Assembly (NCBI GenBank): GCA_001599615.1
Contig: BCHJ01000002.1
Coordinates: forward strand, 186,001-250,000
Direction of reading: 5' to 3'
Source of the DNA: Thielaviopsis euricoi
Lineage: Eukaryota; Ascomycota; Sordariomycetes; Microascales; Ceratocystidaceae
Length of the DNA stretch: 64,000 nucleotides
This document shows positions 50,190-63,138 of this stretch, one piece after another. The notes under the pieces are model-generated. The model saw only the letters and a list, made by a program, of their open reading frames with translations. It searched no databases and was not told the origin of the DNA. The stretch's first letter is position 1. Each line of letters opens with the position of its first letter. A program made the translations under genes and the position numbers.

Positions 50190-53100
50190 CTATGCCGGCT
50201 TTCCATTCGCCATGACATCCACATACCGCCCACCACGCTTCTTCGCCTTGCCCTTGGTCCGCGGCGCCACACTCATGAGGTCATCAATGCTGCTAGCATT
50301 GGACATGCTCGTGCCCGGCCGCGACGGTCCAACACCGGGGCTCGACAAACTGGCCGTGCTTGTGCTGCGCGGCAACCCACCGCCACCACCGTTCATCGGC
50401 GGCGGCGCACTGCCAGACCTACCAAGGGGTGGAGGGGTACCATTGGCGGTCGTTGGAGGCGAGGGCGCAGCCGAAGGAGGACCTGAGCGGGGCGGTGGTG
50501 GGGGCGTTTTCTTGGCATCATTGGCATCACTACCAAGCTTCTTGCTCACCCAGCGCTTCAGATCAGGATCGTAAACAAACGATGAGGCTTCGCCCAGGTT
50601 GGCACGAGTGGCCTTGGGAGCATCGGCAGGGGCACCACCAGCAGGGGCGGTGTCCTTCTTGGCACCGCCGAACCACCCACCAAAGCCCCAACCCTTTTTG
50701 GCCTTGGCAGCCTTTTCTTCTTCTGCTTTCTTAGCTACGTGGGTGTTAGCAACTTTAGCTTTACATCTCGACAGATAGAAAGAAACTTACCCTCTTCCTC
50801 CGCAATGCGACGGAACATTTCTTCATTCTCACGATCCTTTTCGCTCTTGCTCTTTTCCTGCGGCTTTCTGAGAGCAGGAATGTCATCATCGTCGTCGTCC
50901 ATGAAGCTCTTCTTCTTGGGTTTGGGCGCTTCATCGTCGCTTTCCTCTGCCGGCGTCGGGTCAGGCTCATATGAAGGAGGTTCGTATCCATAAGGCTGGA
51001 ACGACGGCGGCTCGAAGCCGCCACTCGACTCAGCCGGTGTTGTCTCTTCAGGGCTTTCGTTGATCTCCGGCCCAGGAGCAGCAGGAGTTAGAGACGGGGG
51101 CTCGTAGCCATAAGATGGCGGCGAAGCCAGAGCGGCAACAGGCTGGATCTGCGGGACGTGAGAGTGAGACGAAGGCACACTGTTCTGAGGGGACAGATCA
51201 ATGGGCGACTTCAAAGTAGGTGACATGAGGCTAGGAGATGAGGGCACGGGAGCACCTCCCATCGGGTAACCAGCGTTGACATGAGCAGGTGAAGCATCGT
51301 ACGAGGGCATACGGCTACCACCATACTCTGACTGGTGTCCGGGAAGAGACGGCGCATAGTTGGAAGTGGGTGCGCCATACTCGCTAGAGGCTCTAGCATC
51401 GTTCATAGGCACTCCGAGACTAGCCGGGGCATAGTTGGAAGTCATTGGCACAGAGGAAGACACGGGAGTCGGTGCGTAAGGGTTGTAGCTAGGAGCCGAG
51501 TTTGAGACCAGAGGAGCCGGAGCATATCTTGAAGCAGCACGGCCGCCACTCGGAATAGGAACGGCAGGAGGCATCGAAGGCATGCCGCCAGCAAATGCAG
51601 CCTGAACAGGACCAGAAAGGTTGGCCGCACCATAATGGTCAGTGATGTTGGCCACCGAAGGCGACCGGCTGATAGTCGGCGTTCCACCGGCAATGCGAGC
51701 AAACGGTCCAACGTCGCCGCCGGCATCCGAGCCCGAGGCATCAGTAGTGCCGTCGTCAGCGTCTCCAGCAACGAACTTGTTGAAGCGGTTCCACATAGAA
51801 TCCGAGACCTTGTTCATACTGGGCTTGGAAATCCACGAGTTGCTCTCCTCCTTGGGTGCACTGCGCAGACGCTTCAAAAGATCGTCAACAGCAACCTCAA
51901 GAATCGGGTGGTGGTACGGCGAGCGGCGGGTTTGAGCGCTCATAGAAGCCATAATAGCCTCGCAGTACTGCTGCGCCTTGTCGCGGTGACCATACTCGGC
52001 CAGTGACAGAGCCATCTGGAGCTTGTACGCGGCCAAGTGAGGTGCACCAGCAAGAGCAGTGGTGCTTCCGGCCAGAGACAGGCCGTACTCGTAGATTTCA
52101 CTAAGCAACATAGGCTCCTCCTCCTTGGCAAACTGGTCAACCTGACCACGATGATCAGCACCAATAAGCACAAAGTTGGCACGGGGGTCGTCCAGACCAC
52201 CGAAGATAGCCGAATGCTTGGCAAAGATGAAGCAGATATGGGCGGCTTCCGCTCTTCCATAACTGGCAAGCAAATCGCCAAGAGCAACCAACGCCTTCAG
52301 ATCATCCGTAGAACGATTGCTTAGAATCATGCCAACAGTCTCGCGCCACTTATCAAGTCCTTCCAGAGTATCAGCTGAGTAACCACCGTTGTTAGACGAC
52401 GTTACAAGTTGCATTCCAGCTCTAGCATGAGGCGGGACAAGCTCATCAACGCACTCCTCCGAGTTTCCAGAGAGCACCTTGTACAGAGCAGCGAGCGACT
52501 CGTTCTTGTGTCCAGGAAAGTTGACTTCCTTGCGCACAAACTCCTGGGCCACCTGCTTGTACAGCTCGGGAGAGACAGTGTTGGAGATCAGCATAGCATG
52601 ACCCCAAAGTCTCTTATCGGCAGCAGTCCAAGCAGCCTTTTCGCGGTCACCAACAGAAAGATACTTCTGAATCGTCTCGATGGCGGTAGGGTCGGTGCCC
52701 TCAGAAGCAGCGCCGTTGCCAGAAGCAGGTTGCATACCGCTCATTAAATATCCAGAAGCACCTGTCGAATCAGCCGGAGCCTCAACACCAGGCGTCAGAA
52801 TATCGCGAGCAGCCTTTTCAATGGCCTCCGAACCGTCAACAGCGCCATCATTCTCAACAAGCAGACGAAGAACCTTCCACAGCAGAACACGCTCAATATC
52901 ACGGTTCTGCTCCAAAGTTTGCGGGCCGGAGAACTGCAGGTCAGGTAGGTCTCTCTCCATGGCCTCGATACCACTGCTAAGCCAGGCAATGACCTCTTTC
53001 TTCTTGCCCTTACCCTTCAACGGACCAGGGAACAAGGCCAGACGGCTGTCCATAGGGATCATATCTTTGATGTGGTGCACCTTGACTTCACCAGCCGCAC

Positions 53101-56100
53101 GAACCATCATGGGAGCCGTAGATCCAGCCGAGTAGCGGGGAACACTTTTAGGGAACGATGTGACAATATTTCCGCTGGAGCTCCAAGAAATGATAGGATT
53201 GCCCTTCCAGCGTTGGAGTGGATCGTGCTCGCGACCATCAGTAGGAGCAACTAAGTTCAAGTTTGTGCTGGGCGCTCTAGGACGGGTAGGCATTTGGACG
53301 GGAGCCATGTACTGCGTTGCAGCACCGGTAGGAGCCGGCATGGCAGCTTGACCAGGGGCGGCCTTGGGCATTGTGGACGTAGGGGCCGAGGGCGTGTAAA
53401 TCGACGAGGCACGACGGCTGGTGGGCTCATTGGCATGGCTAGGCACATAGCTGCTGCGCGGAGATCCAGTTACGCCAGGAGCATAGCTCGCATTAGAACG
53501 CTTAGGTGGCGAAAGCGTAGACTGGGCCGGCGGCTGCATCGGCATGTAATGGTGGGCAGCGGGAGGCGGAGGGGTAGACCGAGCGGGAAGCGAGGCAACA
53601 GAAGCGGGAACAGCAGCAGGGCTGTAACGAGACTCAGTGCCAGAAGTGCGCGGGGGCGACAGTGTAGCCTTGACAGGCTCTTCTTCGACCTCCCTAGTAG
53701 GAGGAAGAGAGGGAACGCGGGTAGATTTGTGGTCCAGCTGCGAGCCCCAGCGATCGGCGTGATGAGGCTCAGCACCGGTGATTTCAAAATGCGCTAGGGG
53801 GCTCGATGTACGAGGCTGGTGGGCCAGCTGAGGCGGAGCTGGTGCGTACGAAGACGAAGACGGCCGAGAAGCGACCGGAGCCGGGCTATATCTGTTTCCA
53901 GCAACAGGCGGAGCCGATGAGACTGGCTGGTTGGCAACTGGGGGAGCAGGCGAGTATCTTGAAGTCACGGGGGCAGCAGCCGTCATGTGGCTGTTGCCGG
54001 CAGGCTGGGGAGCGTACGGATTAGTCCGGTCAGGTGCCACAAGACCGCCAAATCCAGGGTCAGACCGGGTAAGCGGCGACTGAGCTACTGGGGTGAAGGC
54101 TTGGGGAGGTGCGGCAACTGGGGGAGCAGCAACCGGGGGAGCAGAAACGGGGGGTATAGGCATGTGGTGGCTCTGAATATGAGGCGGGCCATTATGGTAC
54201 TGCGGAGAAAGAGGTCCAGGAGGTCCAAGAGGCGACGGCTGGGTAGGGAAGTAACTGCTGTTAGGCCCGGGCGATGCAGCCCTTGTACTGGCAGCTCTCG
54301 ACGAAGACCGCGGCTTGGTTACCATAGGGAGATCTTCAAAGAAGCCACTGCTGCCCTTGGACTTCAAAGGCGGTCTTGTGGGCGCAGCAGCAGGCGCCGC
54401 GGGGGCAGAACCAGCGTCTGGGGCACCAGGGGCTGAGGGCACCGGAGCATACGATATGCTAGAAGTCCGCAGGGGTGCAGATCCTAAAGGAGGAGCCACA
54501 GAGCCGGGAGTGGATACAGGAGGATACGCCATGGGAGGCGCCGACGTGACCGGTCCACGAACAATAGGAGCCGACGGTTGACGCTTACGCGGCACCACAA
54601 CATCCATGGGAAGATCGTATGGCGACGAGTATCCGCTCTTCGCCTTGTCAACGAAGCTAGAAACCTTCTTGAGCTCTGGTTGAGCAGCCGCAGGCACCGG
54701 GTTGTAAGCAGCAGCAGCTGACACCGGCGCATAGGGGTTGACACTAGTGCCAAATGCTGGCGGAGGGACAACATGAGGCTGTTGAGCCGGTACCACGGGG
54801 GCATAAGGATTGGCCATGGATGGTGCAGCCATCTGAAGAATGTACTGGTTGGTAGCGGGAGCAGCAGGAGCCACAGCTTGCGTCACAGCAGGAACAGGTT
54901 CATCATCGTCATCGTCGAGAAGACTACCATCATCGCTGCTGAGGAAGCCATCAACATCGACTCCAGCACCGGCACCAGCATCGCCACCGTCAAGGAAGCC
55001 AATGTCGTCATCGTCAGCGAAAGCCTCTTCCCACTTGGCTTCAAGGGCGTCCTTCGGGGCCTCTTCCTGAGTAGCAGGCACTTCTTTGGTCTCTTCTTCG
55101 GGCTGTTCAGTGGCAGGCTGTTGAGAAACCTGGCTAAAGAAACCATCGTCCGCATCGACATCGTCATCCTCGAAATCCTTCAAAGGCTCCGCTGAGGCTT
55201 CGACCTCCGCCTCAACCTCAACCTCAGACTCTTCGGCCATGGCCTCTAAAGATGAGGCTGGGGGCTTTTCGTGAGCTGGAGTGCTGAGACCGCCCATGGC
55301 CTGCATGGTAGACTTACGCTCTAGCGGGGCAGGCTGGAAGTCATTTCCATCGCTGTCATTCGTCTTCTGTGCTTGCGCCGAAACTTGGTTGAAGAAGTCG
55401 TCGCCAGCATCGTCGCGGCCAAATGGATCTTCAGCAGCAGGCGTTATGGGCGTGGCAACATCTTGGGAGATTAGAGGGAGACCCTCCTCAAACCGAGATA
55501 CAGAGTTGAAATCTGCATCCGTGACGTCACCGCCAACGAGCTCTTCGTTTTCAGGCTTGAGATCCCAGCCATCGTCCTCGTCGTCTTCGAATCCGTGGCC
55601 AAGCGAGTTATGCGCTTCGTGCGGCGTATCAAAGTCGCCTGCAGCCGGTGCCGCAGCAATGACAGTGTGCGCATTCGCATGCGCCACGGCGTCTGTCTGT
55701 GAGGCCTGGCGGACGTGATGTGGAGACGGAGGCACAACCGGGAATGAGTTGCTGCGGTCCGCAGCAGACATAAACTTGAATGGATCAGTACCAGTGCGCT
55801 GGACACTCCATTCAGTTTCCTCGTCGTCAAAGGTCACTTCTTGTGCCGTCCGGGCAAATGACATGGTGCTAGAGTGGCCCGTTTTAGGGACCACATAGCG
55901 CGGTGACATGATGGGTGACGACAGATCCTCCTTGTATGTGTCTGTTGCTTCAGAGGCTTCTGGGTCAGCCTTGACGTCAGATGCTGGCTCTGGGGCAGCT
56001 TTTGTAACTGGAGTTTGGACAGATGGCTCCTCAACAGGCTCCTCAACAGGCACTTCTACAGGCGCCTCTTGAACAGGTGTCGGTTCGACCAGAGCCTCTT

Positions 56101-56779
56101 GGACGGGAGTTTCGCCAGTGGGTTCTGGGACGTTTGGTGTAACTTCAATAGCTTCGGCCTCAATAGGTGTCTCGGGAGTATCCGTTATCGTCTCGGTTGC
56201 CGTAGGTACGGGATCGGGAAATGAGGGCCACTCCTCCTCAGTAGCAGCGGGTTCTGTCCACGCAGCCACATCTGTCGCCTCTGCAGTTGGCGCAGGCTCA
56301 GGCACAGCTTCATGAACCACATGCTCTGTGTTTTGGGGCTCGAGCCAGGCATCAAAATCCGAGGCATCTACTGTGGCATCGGGTTGTAGCCAAGCGTCGG
56401 CCCCCGAAGCATCTTCTGTAGCCGCAGGCTCAAGCGATGCATCGGCTGCGACAGGGTTTTCAGCTGGGGAGGGATCCTCGAGCCAGGCATCGGCACCCGA
56501 CTCGTCATCAGTTGCAGTAGATTGCAACCAAGCATCGGCACCAGAGTCGTCCGGCGCATGGTGATTTTGTAAAGAGTCGGCAGTCTCTGTAGTCGTCGGG
56601 GTTTCGAGCGCAGCGGTCATCTTGTCGACAATCGGGGGGATATCCGTCGCCGTCGGGGTGGCCGCAGTGACAGTTTCGTTCGCTACCGGGGCGGAGTGGA
56701 TGTTTTCGTCGACAGCCATATCGGTGTTGTCGTTTTGGTTGTTAATCGGCATATGGGCGGGATGCCACGATGAGGACAT
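50190..56779 (-). CDS. SEC16: SEC16, COPII coat assembly scaffold
   Basis: Two exons, 56779-50791 and 50734-50190, with a 56-nt intron (GTAAGT donor, GCTAAC branch); 2177 aa, close to the roughly 2200 of yeast Sec16. It is a peripheral ER protein that organises exit sites and binds Sec23, Sec24, Sec13 and Sar1. The ATG at 56779 (MSSSWHPAHM) is the first in frame. Residues 78-147 hold degenerate repeats of an SGADAWL motif. Long acidic and Pro/Tyr/Ala-rich disordered regions follow, with NPYAP-type motifs. The conserved central domain spans about 1185-1660 (ISWSSSGNIVTSFPKS, LLWKVLRLLVENDG, SPYHHPILEVAVDDLLKRL) and should bind Sec13. The spliced C-terminus AKKGWGFGGWFGG...FVYDPDLKRWVSKK is the Sec23-binding signature. 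The Pro/Gly-rich tail ends in a basic stretch. Confidence 0.95.
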
Positions 56780-57992
56780 GGTGTTGCAAGCCAATCAAGG
56801 TCTATTGAGCCACTGCGCTGGCGCTGGACTAGACTTGAAAGCAAACCAGCCGCACAAAAGGCGGAATTCAGACGGGTTAGACGGTCACTAAGACGAAGAC
56901 CTAGCCTGGAAGAAGCAAAGCTACAATACAGGCAAAGCAAACGAGAAATCTGGTCAGTTGTAATTCATTATTTGAAACATGAAGTGAAGAATAAACGTGT
57001 AAATAAAGGTGTAGGATAACTGCAGCAATCATGCAGATGCACAAGCAGCAGCAGCAGAAGCAGCAGCAATTACAGCAGCCGTAATAGCAGTAACAGTGGG
57101 TACATTGGCGGCAAAGGCCTCGGTGTGCGTGCATTTCCAAAAGTTTGTCCGCCCGCCAGCCACAAAGCACAAAAATGCAACATACATACGTACTTGTACA
57201 GGCAGGATGCTCAGTCAATCAATGATCTGGATCCGTTTGTTGTGTTTGCCTTTGCCTTTGCGGTGTTTTTTTTTGTTCTTCGATTGCACCTCGATGGGAA
57301 GCGAAAGCAGCCGATCGATGATTTGAGGAATTGGGATGCTGGAATTTGAAGTTTAAGGGAAAACAAACACCGTAAGCAAGCTCAACGGCAGCAGAATTAA
57401 AACGTAATATAGATGATAGGAAAAAAAGAAGAAAAAGATCAATGCATTAGACACGAAAAATTAAAAAAAAAAAAAAAAAAAAAAGGGTATCGCTCTTTGA
57501 TAGATTCTGGAGCTGCTGGATGGATGCTATTGTGACCACTATACACAAGCTTGGCGGGAGGACAAAGTGAAGTCAGATCAGTGGGAAACTTTTTAGTGGG
57601 AGAAATGGCTCAATCGTCGGGGAAAACGCCCATGCCATCCGCCTGAGGTGCTCTGAAACCCCACTACAGGGCCGTCATAGCACAGGCCTTGGGCGGCCTT
57701 TGACCCCAGCTGCAAGAAAAAAAAGAACCCGCCCCCAGCCAGTGCAAGGTGTTCCTTTTGCAGGCCCAGGGTAAACGGGCCGGGGTTCAGCCGTGACAGC
57801 TGGCTGCAGTAATTCAAGACCGTCTGCCAGCTGTCGCGCTTTGCAAGTGCGATAAGATAAGGAATTTCAAAATTTCTGGCTCTATGCTATTAACTGGCGG
57901 GCGACCGACAGACCTTTGTTTGATTTCAGTGACAGCTTCGCTTTAGTCTTCATAATTTATTTCTATATCCTACATTCAGATTCACATTTACA
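56780..57992. promoter_or_regulatory. Divergent spacer SEC16 / NOP16
   Basis: About 1.2 kb. It has an AGC/CAG repeat at 57044-57067, a GTACTTGTA element at 57190-57198 and a 22-bp poly(A) at 57463-57484. Short frames on both strands look like shadows of the repeats. It should contain both promoters. Confidence 0.55.
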
Positions 57993-58760
57993 ATGGGTCG
58001 CGAACTTCAGAAGCGCAAGAACCGGTCTTCAAGACCCAAGGTCCGCGTGCCCAACAGCCGCAAGAAGACCCTCAACCCTCTGGGCAACAATGTTATTGCC
58101 AAGAACTGGTAAGCCTTCCGCGCCAACCGGTGATGTTTTCTGTCTATCAATACTGACTCTCTATACTACAGGGACAAGAAGCAGACCCTCACTCAGAACT
58201 ACCGTCGCCTGGGTATCGCCGCGCGCCTGCAGGCCCCCACTGGTGGTGTGGAAGTTACCGTCGCCGAAGCCAACACCAAGTCGACCAAGACCCCCGAAAA
58301 CGTGATTGGCGAAGCCCGCGTCGAGCGTGATGCGACAGGACGTATTGTGCGCGTGATTCCGGGCAGTGCGTCCAGCACTGCGCCGGCCCACAAGCCCCTC
58401 AACGATCCTCTTGCCGCCTTTGACAGCGACGACGACGACGACGAAGACGAAGACATGGACGGCGATGCCAAGAAGGTTGCTGCCGAGAGCAAGTGGGAGG
58501 ACTGGGGCGGCATCAGCGAGAACGAGAACGATAACGAGGTCGTCAAGGCGCTGGTGCGCCAGAGCCGTGTGCCCGTGGCCAAGCAGACGCGGTTCCAGAG
58601 CGAGCAGGAGAGCGAGTGGCTGGAGAAGCTGGTGGCTAAGCATGGCGACGACGTGCGCGCCATGTCGTGGGATCGCAAATTGAACCCCTTCCAGCAGACC
58701 ATGGGCGATATCAGCAAGCGGTTAAAGCGCTGGCGCAAGGCCCAGGCTGAGAGTGCCTAG
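57993..58760 (+). CDS. NOP16: NOP16 ribosome biogenesis protein
   Basis: Two exons, 57993-58108 and 58172-58760, with a 63-nt intron (GTAAGC donor, ACTGAC branch); 234 aa. Nucleolar factor required for 60S ribosomal subunit maturation. The basic N-terminus MGRELQKRKNRSSRPK and the spliced core NVIAKNWDKKQTLTQNYRRLG are diagnostic; the splice completes the Trp codon of KNWD. An acidic run (DSDDDDDEDEDMDGD) sits in the middle and the conserved end DISKRLKRWRK closes the protein. Length is normal for the family. Confidence 0.96.
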
Positions 58761-59562
58761 GTGTGAGCGGGATATACGGGCGTTTGCGAGACGGGAAAGA
58801 GTTTGACTATAGAGCATAGGAGGGGTGGCGGATGATTCAAAATCAAAAAAGGGACGGTGCTATTGAGATGCTGGCACTGAGGGGCGCATTGATATACCGA
58901 GGCCGCTACCACCTATGGCCATCATCACTATTGCCTTTTTTCATGTACGGACGGTTTGCGGGTCTATTACATTCTGATGCCAGAAACGAAATGATTGTTC
59001 TGGTTTCTGTTTTGCTGTTTAAACAATGCTATTTTTCTGTTGAATATCACTTTTGTTTTTCACATTTGACTTTGCAAACGCATTGTTTGACATTGATTTT
59101 ATTTGATTCGTCCAAGGTTCCGGACCATATCGATCCAGAATCCATGATCGAAATCAGTTTCTATACATACTCGCCATTCATTTCCCATCAAAACAAATAC
59201 AGGGTAGAGTAATATGTACGGTATATGTCTATAACATTCCTTTCCAAATCCCAATATCAGAGTCTATCAAACCGACCGACCGACCAGCCGCGTCTGACAA
59301 CTAACAAAACGTCAAAGGTGACGTGACACAAAATCAAAAACAGTCATGGTAAACAAGAAAACAAGAAAGAAACGCTGTCGTGATATCCAAAATAAACAAT
59401 AATTGGGGGGTGGTTGCAGCTGGCAGACATCCCAAATGAATGGAAAGTCTTGGCTAGCTGCCCGGTCGTCATACAGAGGCACTGGCTACACCCGCTTGTA
59501 GGCCTGCAGGAATGCGTCTGGTAGATGATCAAGTGGTTACAGGCTCGACTCCACCAAAGGGC
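58761..59562. other. Convergent spacer NOP16 / MARVEL gene
   Basis: About 800 bp, A/T-rich, with an ACCGACCGACCGACC stretch at about 59272. Both transcripts should end here. No gene seen. Confidence 0.6.
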
Positions 59563-60673
59563 TTACACAGCACGATCGTAGTTGGCGGCGGGGAAGCGAG
59601 CAGCCGAGATGTCGTCGGGGCCGTAAGGAGCAGCACCGTCGGTGTGGACGGGGTTCACAGAATATGTGGAGTGTTCCTCGTGCACAGGGCTAACGCCATA
59701 TCTGCTGTTCATGGTTCCGGAGTACTCGGTGTTGCTATCGAACAAGGGAACGCCAGAGTTAGTGGTGGTGTTGTAGCCGGCGTAGGTGCTGTTGTTGTTG
59801 TTGTTGGTCATGCCGCTGACGTGGCTCTCCTCCTCGTCATAGGGGTCCATGCCGGAGGGAGTGTAGGTGTTGCTGCCGCCGTAGGCACCGCTGGCATAGT
59901 CGTCGCTGCGGCTAGGGTCGCGGTCGTCGGTGTTGAGCGAGGCGTAGGCATCCTCGTCGTGGGCGTTCATGGAGAAGGCAGCCTTGTCGGGGTCGATGGA
60001 AGAGTCACCAAAGCGGCGCTTCTGCTCGTAACCAGGCAGGTTGTAGCTGTTGTTGTTGTAGTACTGCAGCGTGTACATGCTGAGCAGGATGCAGGGAATC
60101 CAAGAAATGCTACAGAAGAGAAAAGAGAACCATGGTTAGCTTACGGCGTTGGAGACAACGGTGATTAAACAGGCACTAACCAGACAATAACGCCCATGCC
60201 AACAACAACCTTGGACGCGCCGCAAGCGCCCTTGCAGTTGTTGTAAGAGTTGAAGGCGGCCTGGGCAGCAAAGGCCGAGAGCCAGAAGATGGTAAAGAGG
60301 ACATCGAGAGTAAGCATAGCATGGGGCTCGGCAAAGCGGCGAGTTCTGTCGAAGCGAGGGGCCATCAAGAGGTAGATCCAGGCGGGGATGGAAAGGAAGC
60401 ACTACAGGCAGGAGAATAGTGTGTTAGTGGTTGAATAGCAGCTACATGGTAAGCAATCGCCCGGATAGCCGGGCCGTGGAGTTCCAGGCGGTTCGTATGG
60501 CGGCAGTGGCGACGTACAAGACCAAACACCCAGCCATTGTTGCCGGTGACTTTGGCGTTCTTGAAGACGATGATTTCGCAGATCCAGGCAATGAGGACGC
60601 AGACAATCTGGATGGAGTGGAGGACCAGCTTGCACTGGGGCAAGTTTGTCTCGTCGACGGTGAAGCGCTTCAT
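59563..60673 (-). CDS. MARVEL-domain integral membrane protein
   Basis: Three exons, 60673-60518, 60401-60181 and 60109-59563, with introns of 116 nt (GTACGT donor, CTAAC branch) and 71 nt (GTTAGT donor, GCTAAC branch); 307 aa. Four hydrophobic segments (about 16-38, 52-66, 84-106 and 116-142) make a MARVEL/Nce102-like bundle; APRFDRTRRFAEPHAML is a typical loop and CKGACG in the second external loop may form a disulfide. A hydrophilic cytoplasmic tail of about 165 residues rich in Asp, Ser, Asn and Tyr follows. Family members sit at the plasma membrane and help organise membrane domains. The specific role of this protein is unknown. The ATG at 60673 is preceded by a CA-rich leader. Confidence 0.88.
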
Positions 60674-61328
60674 ATTGTGTGTGTATGTGTGTGGGTGTGT
60701 ATCGACGCAGTAACAGTTATCGTGAACGACAAAAAAAAAAGGTGACGGTCGTATGTTTCGTATGTGAGGTACGTCACTTATACCCGGGGGGCGGAAAGAC
60801 CCAGTAAGGTCAAGCACTGGCTGAACTTGGACGAAGCCAGAAGGAAAACGCAGAGAAAAATTGGACTAAGGAACAGTCGAACCCGGTTGTGAACGGGTAA
60901 GTCGGCGCAACAAAGACTGGATATAGATATATATATTGAAGTAACTGTCGAGGGTTAAATGGACAGTAGAACAAAAGCAAAGAAGTCGGAAGCGAGACTA
61001 AAAGCAAAGAGAGGAAATAGTAGAGGAAGATCAAGGAATAGATATATCAAGAAGAGGCTTGGAGGGAAGGGAAAACTCCGAGAAAAGAATCAGGAGGGAA
61101 AATCAAAGAACCGGGTCTTTGCAGCGTTTTGGCGTTATTTTTTTATGGGCTGGGCTAGGACGACTTCGCCAGCTTTATTATGCGACCAAGGGTTTGACTT
61201 GTTTACGTTGTAGTCCCTTTTCTTTGGCTCTATGACTATGAACAAGTGGGCTGGGAAGAAGAGCTACGCAATGCAAAGAAGAGGCAGAGCAAAGCAGGCC
61301 ACAGGTATGATGACCCCTCTATTCTATT

Positions 61329-61379
<51 letters not shown>

Positions 61380-63138
61380 GTGAACGGGGCTGAACCAGGC
61401 AGAAAAGCAAAGCCAAAGTACTGCACTACGATAAAGTGGGATTACGAACAAGGGTGACCGCTTCCAAACGGCTGGCTGGGCTGGATGTTTCGAGATGCAC
61501 GACGGGGGGTTGAGTTGAGGTGCATTTTTTTCTTCTTGTTTATCTTATCCTATTCTAAAACAAAATGAGCAAGAAAACAAAAGAAAAGAAAAGAAAAAAA
61601 AAAGTGCCGACTGGGGGGTCTCCAAAGGAAACAGAAACAAGGTCGATGGCTGTAACTTGTTGAAGGATCGCAGGGTATTGAAGAGAATCACGTTCGCCAA
61701 TCGCCCACTGAGCTGGACGAATAACATAACATGAAGCTCACGATAGAGTACTCTGGACAAGCTGATGACAGATTCATGAATAAAAGCCTCAGAGCTGAAA
61801 TCAAAACGGCCTAAAAAGTTAAAAGTACAGCAAGGCGCTTATAGAAATATACTAACATTCGGCTCACCTTGAGTTGCTTCTCTGTTCCCGGGCGTTTGAT
61901 GAGTGCAATTCACAAAAGACGCCGCAGCTACAGCTAACTGGAGCTTAATAAAGGCCACCATCAGAGTCTAAATAAAACCAAATGAAGCCAGACCTGGTTG
62001 GGTTGGACTCGAGCCTGCTCAGCCCAATTGCTGACGTCTTGCCTCGCATCTTTTCTTACTGTACATACATATGCATACAGAACCATTATGTGGGCAACCG
62101 TCTACTGCTATTCTGTTTCTGTGTATTCAGTAGCACCAACTCCAACTCTGGCGCTCTGCTTCGAAAGCCGCGTGTCTCACTTGCATCCAAGTCCTTTTTC
62201 CTGCATCAAACACCGGGATTTCCACTCCATGTTAATATATTCAATTCTTCTTTTAATATACATTGGCACTAAACAAACAGCCTGTCTCTCGATTCCGCAG
62301 CAACCCGTGGCTTTTGGTCTCCCTTGGCTTTCTTTCTTCTTGATCTTGTCTTTACTGCTCTGCTCTGCTTGCATTAAGAATGTCGTTGGGGCTGGTTTGT
62401 CTCACTATTAGCTGCTCTTAGCGGCTCGAGTCAGGAACGCACCCACTATATATGCTTGAACTACAGGTCACTTTCGCTTTATTGGTCCCCTAAAAATGCC
62501 CTATGCAGTGACATGACGGCGGCTGGAAACTGCTCTTTTGCCCCTGCCTTGTGTCGCCCGAATGGGCTTAATGTGTCTATCTACTATGTATGATGCAGAA
62601 TAAGCCTATAGAACGGATTTCTGGCTGCGACAACCAACTCAGCACATGCATTCATTCACTGATTGAAAAGACGTAGCTGATGAGAAACAAAATCCCGTTT
62701 TGGTTTCTTTTCACTGAATGTGGCGCAGCTTTTTTTTTTTAACCTACAAACTAACTTCCCATTATAGTCTCCGACAGCGCCTCGTTTGGCCCGCTTGACT
62801 TATAAGCGTCGTCGGCGCCCTAAAGCTGCTTCCATCGCAGACTCAAGTACTTAGAATGCCCAGGACGGACAGGAACCTAGCTGTGGCTTGGGTTTTTGGC
62901 TGATGGGCGGGTTTTTATTTCAGCAAAAAGGAATGGCTGGACGCATACGTCATTATTCAAGGCAGTTCTTTGTTTTGTTTTGTTCTTTTCTCTTCTTTTC
63001 TTCCATTCTTTTACTGTGGTCTGTTTCCTTATAGACCTGTTTCCTAGAGTCTCCCATAAACACTTATGGGTGGCTCAGCTGATATCTCCCCCAGGCTTTT
63101 GACGTCACGCGCCCCCCTCCATGTACTCTCCGCCCTCC
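60674..63138. other. Spacer between the MARVEL gene and the DHA2 transporter
   Basis: About 2.5 kb without a supported gene. It holds a TG/CA-rich leader at 60677-60704, the (CA)23 tract, an A-rich purine block at 61550-61600 and T/C-rich stretches near 62300 and 62965-63010. The small frames show no family features. Confidence 0.55.
61330..61375. repeat. (CA)23 dinucleotide microsatellite
   Basis: Forty-six uninterrupted bases of CA. Confidence 0.95.

Noticed and set aside
56780..56794. SEC16 start at 56794
   Set aside because: That codon is TTG; the first ATG in frame is at 56779.
60865..60900. tRNA B-box-like GGTTCGACTG on the minus strand
   Set aside because: The flanking bases cannot form the T stem and no A box or cloverleaf is found upstream.
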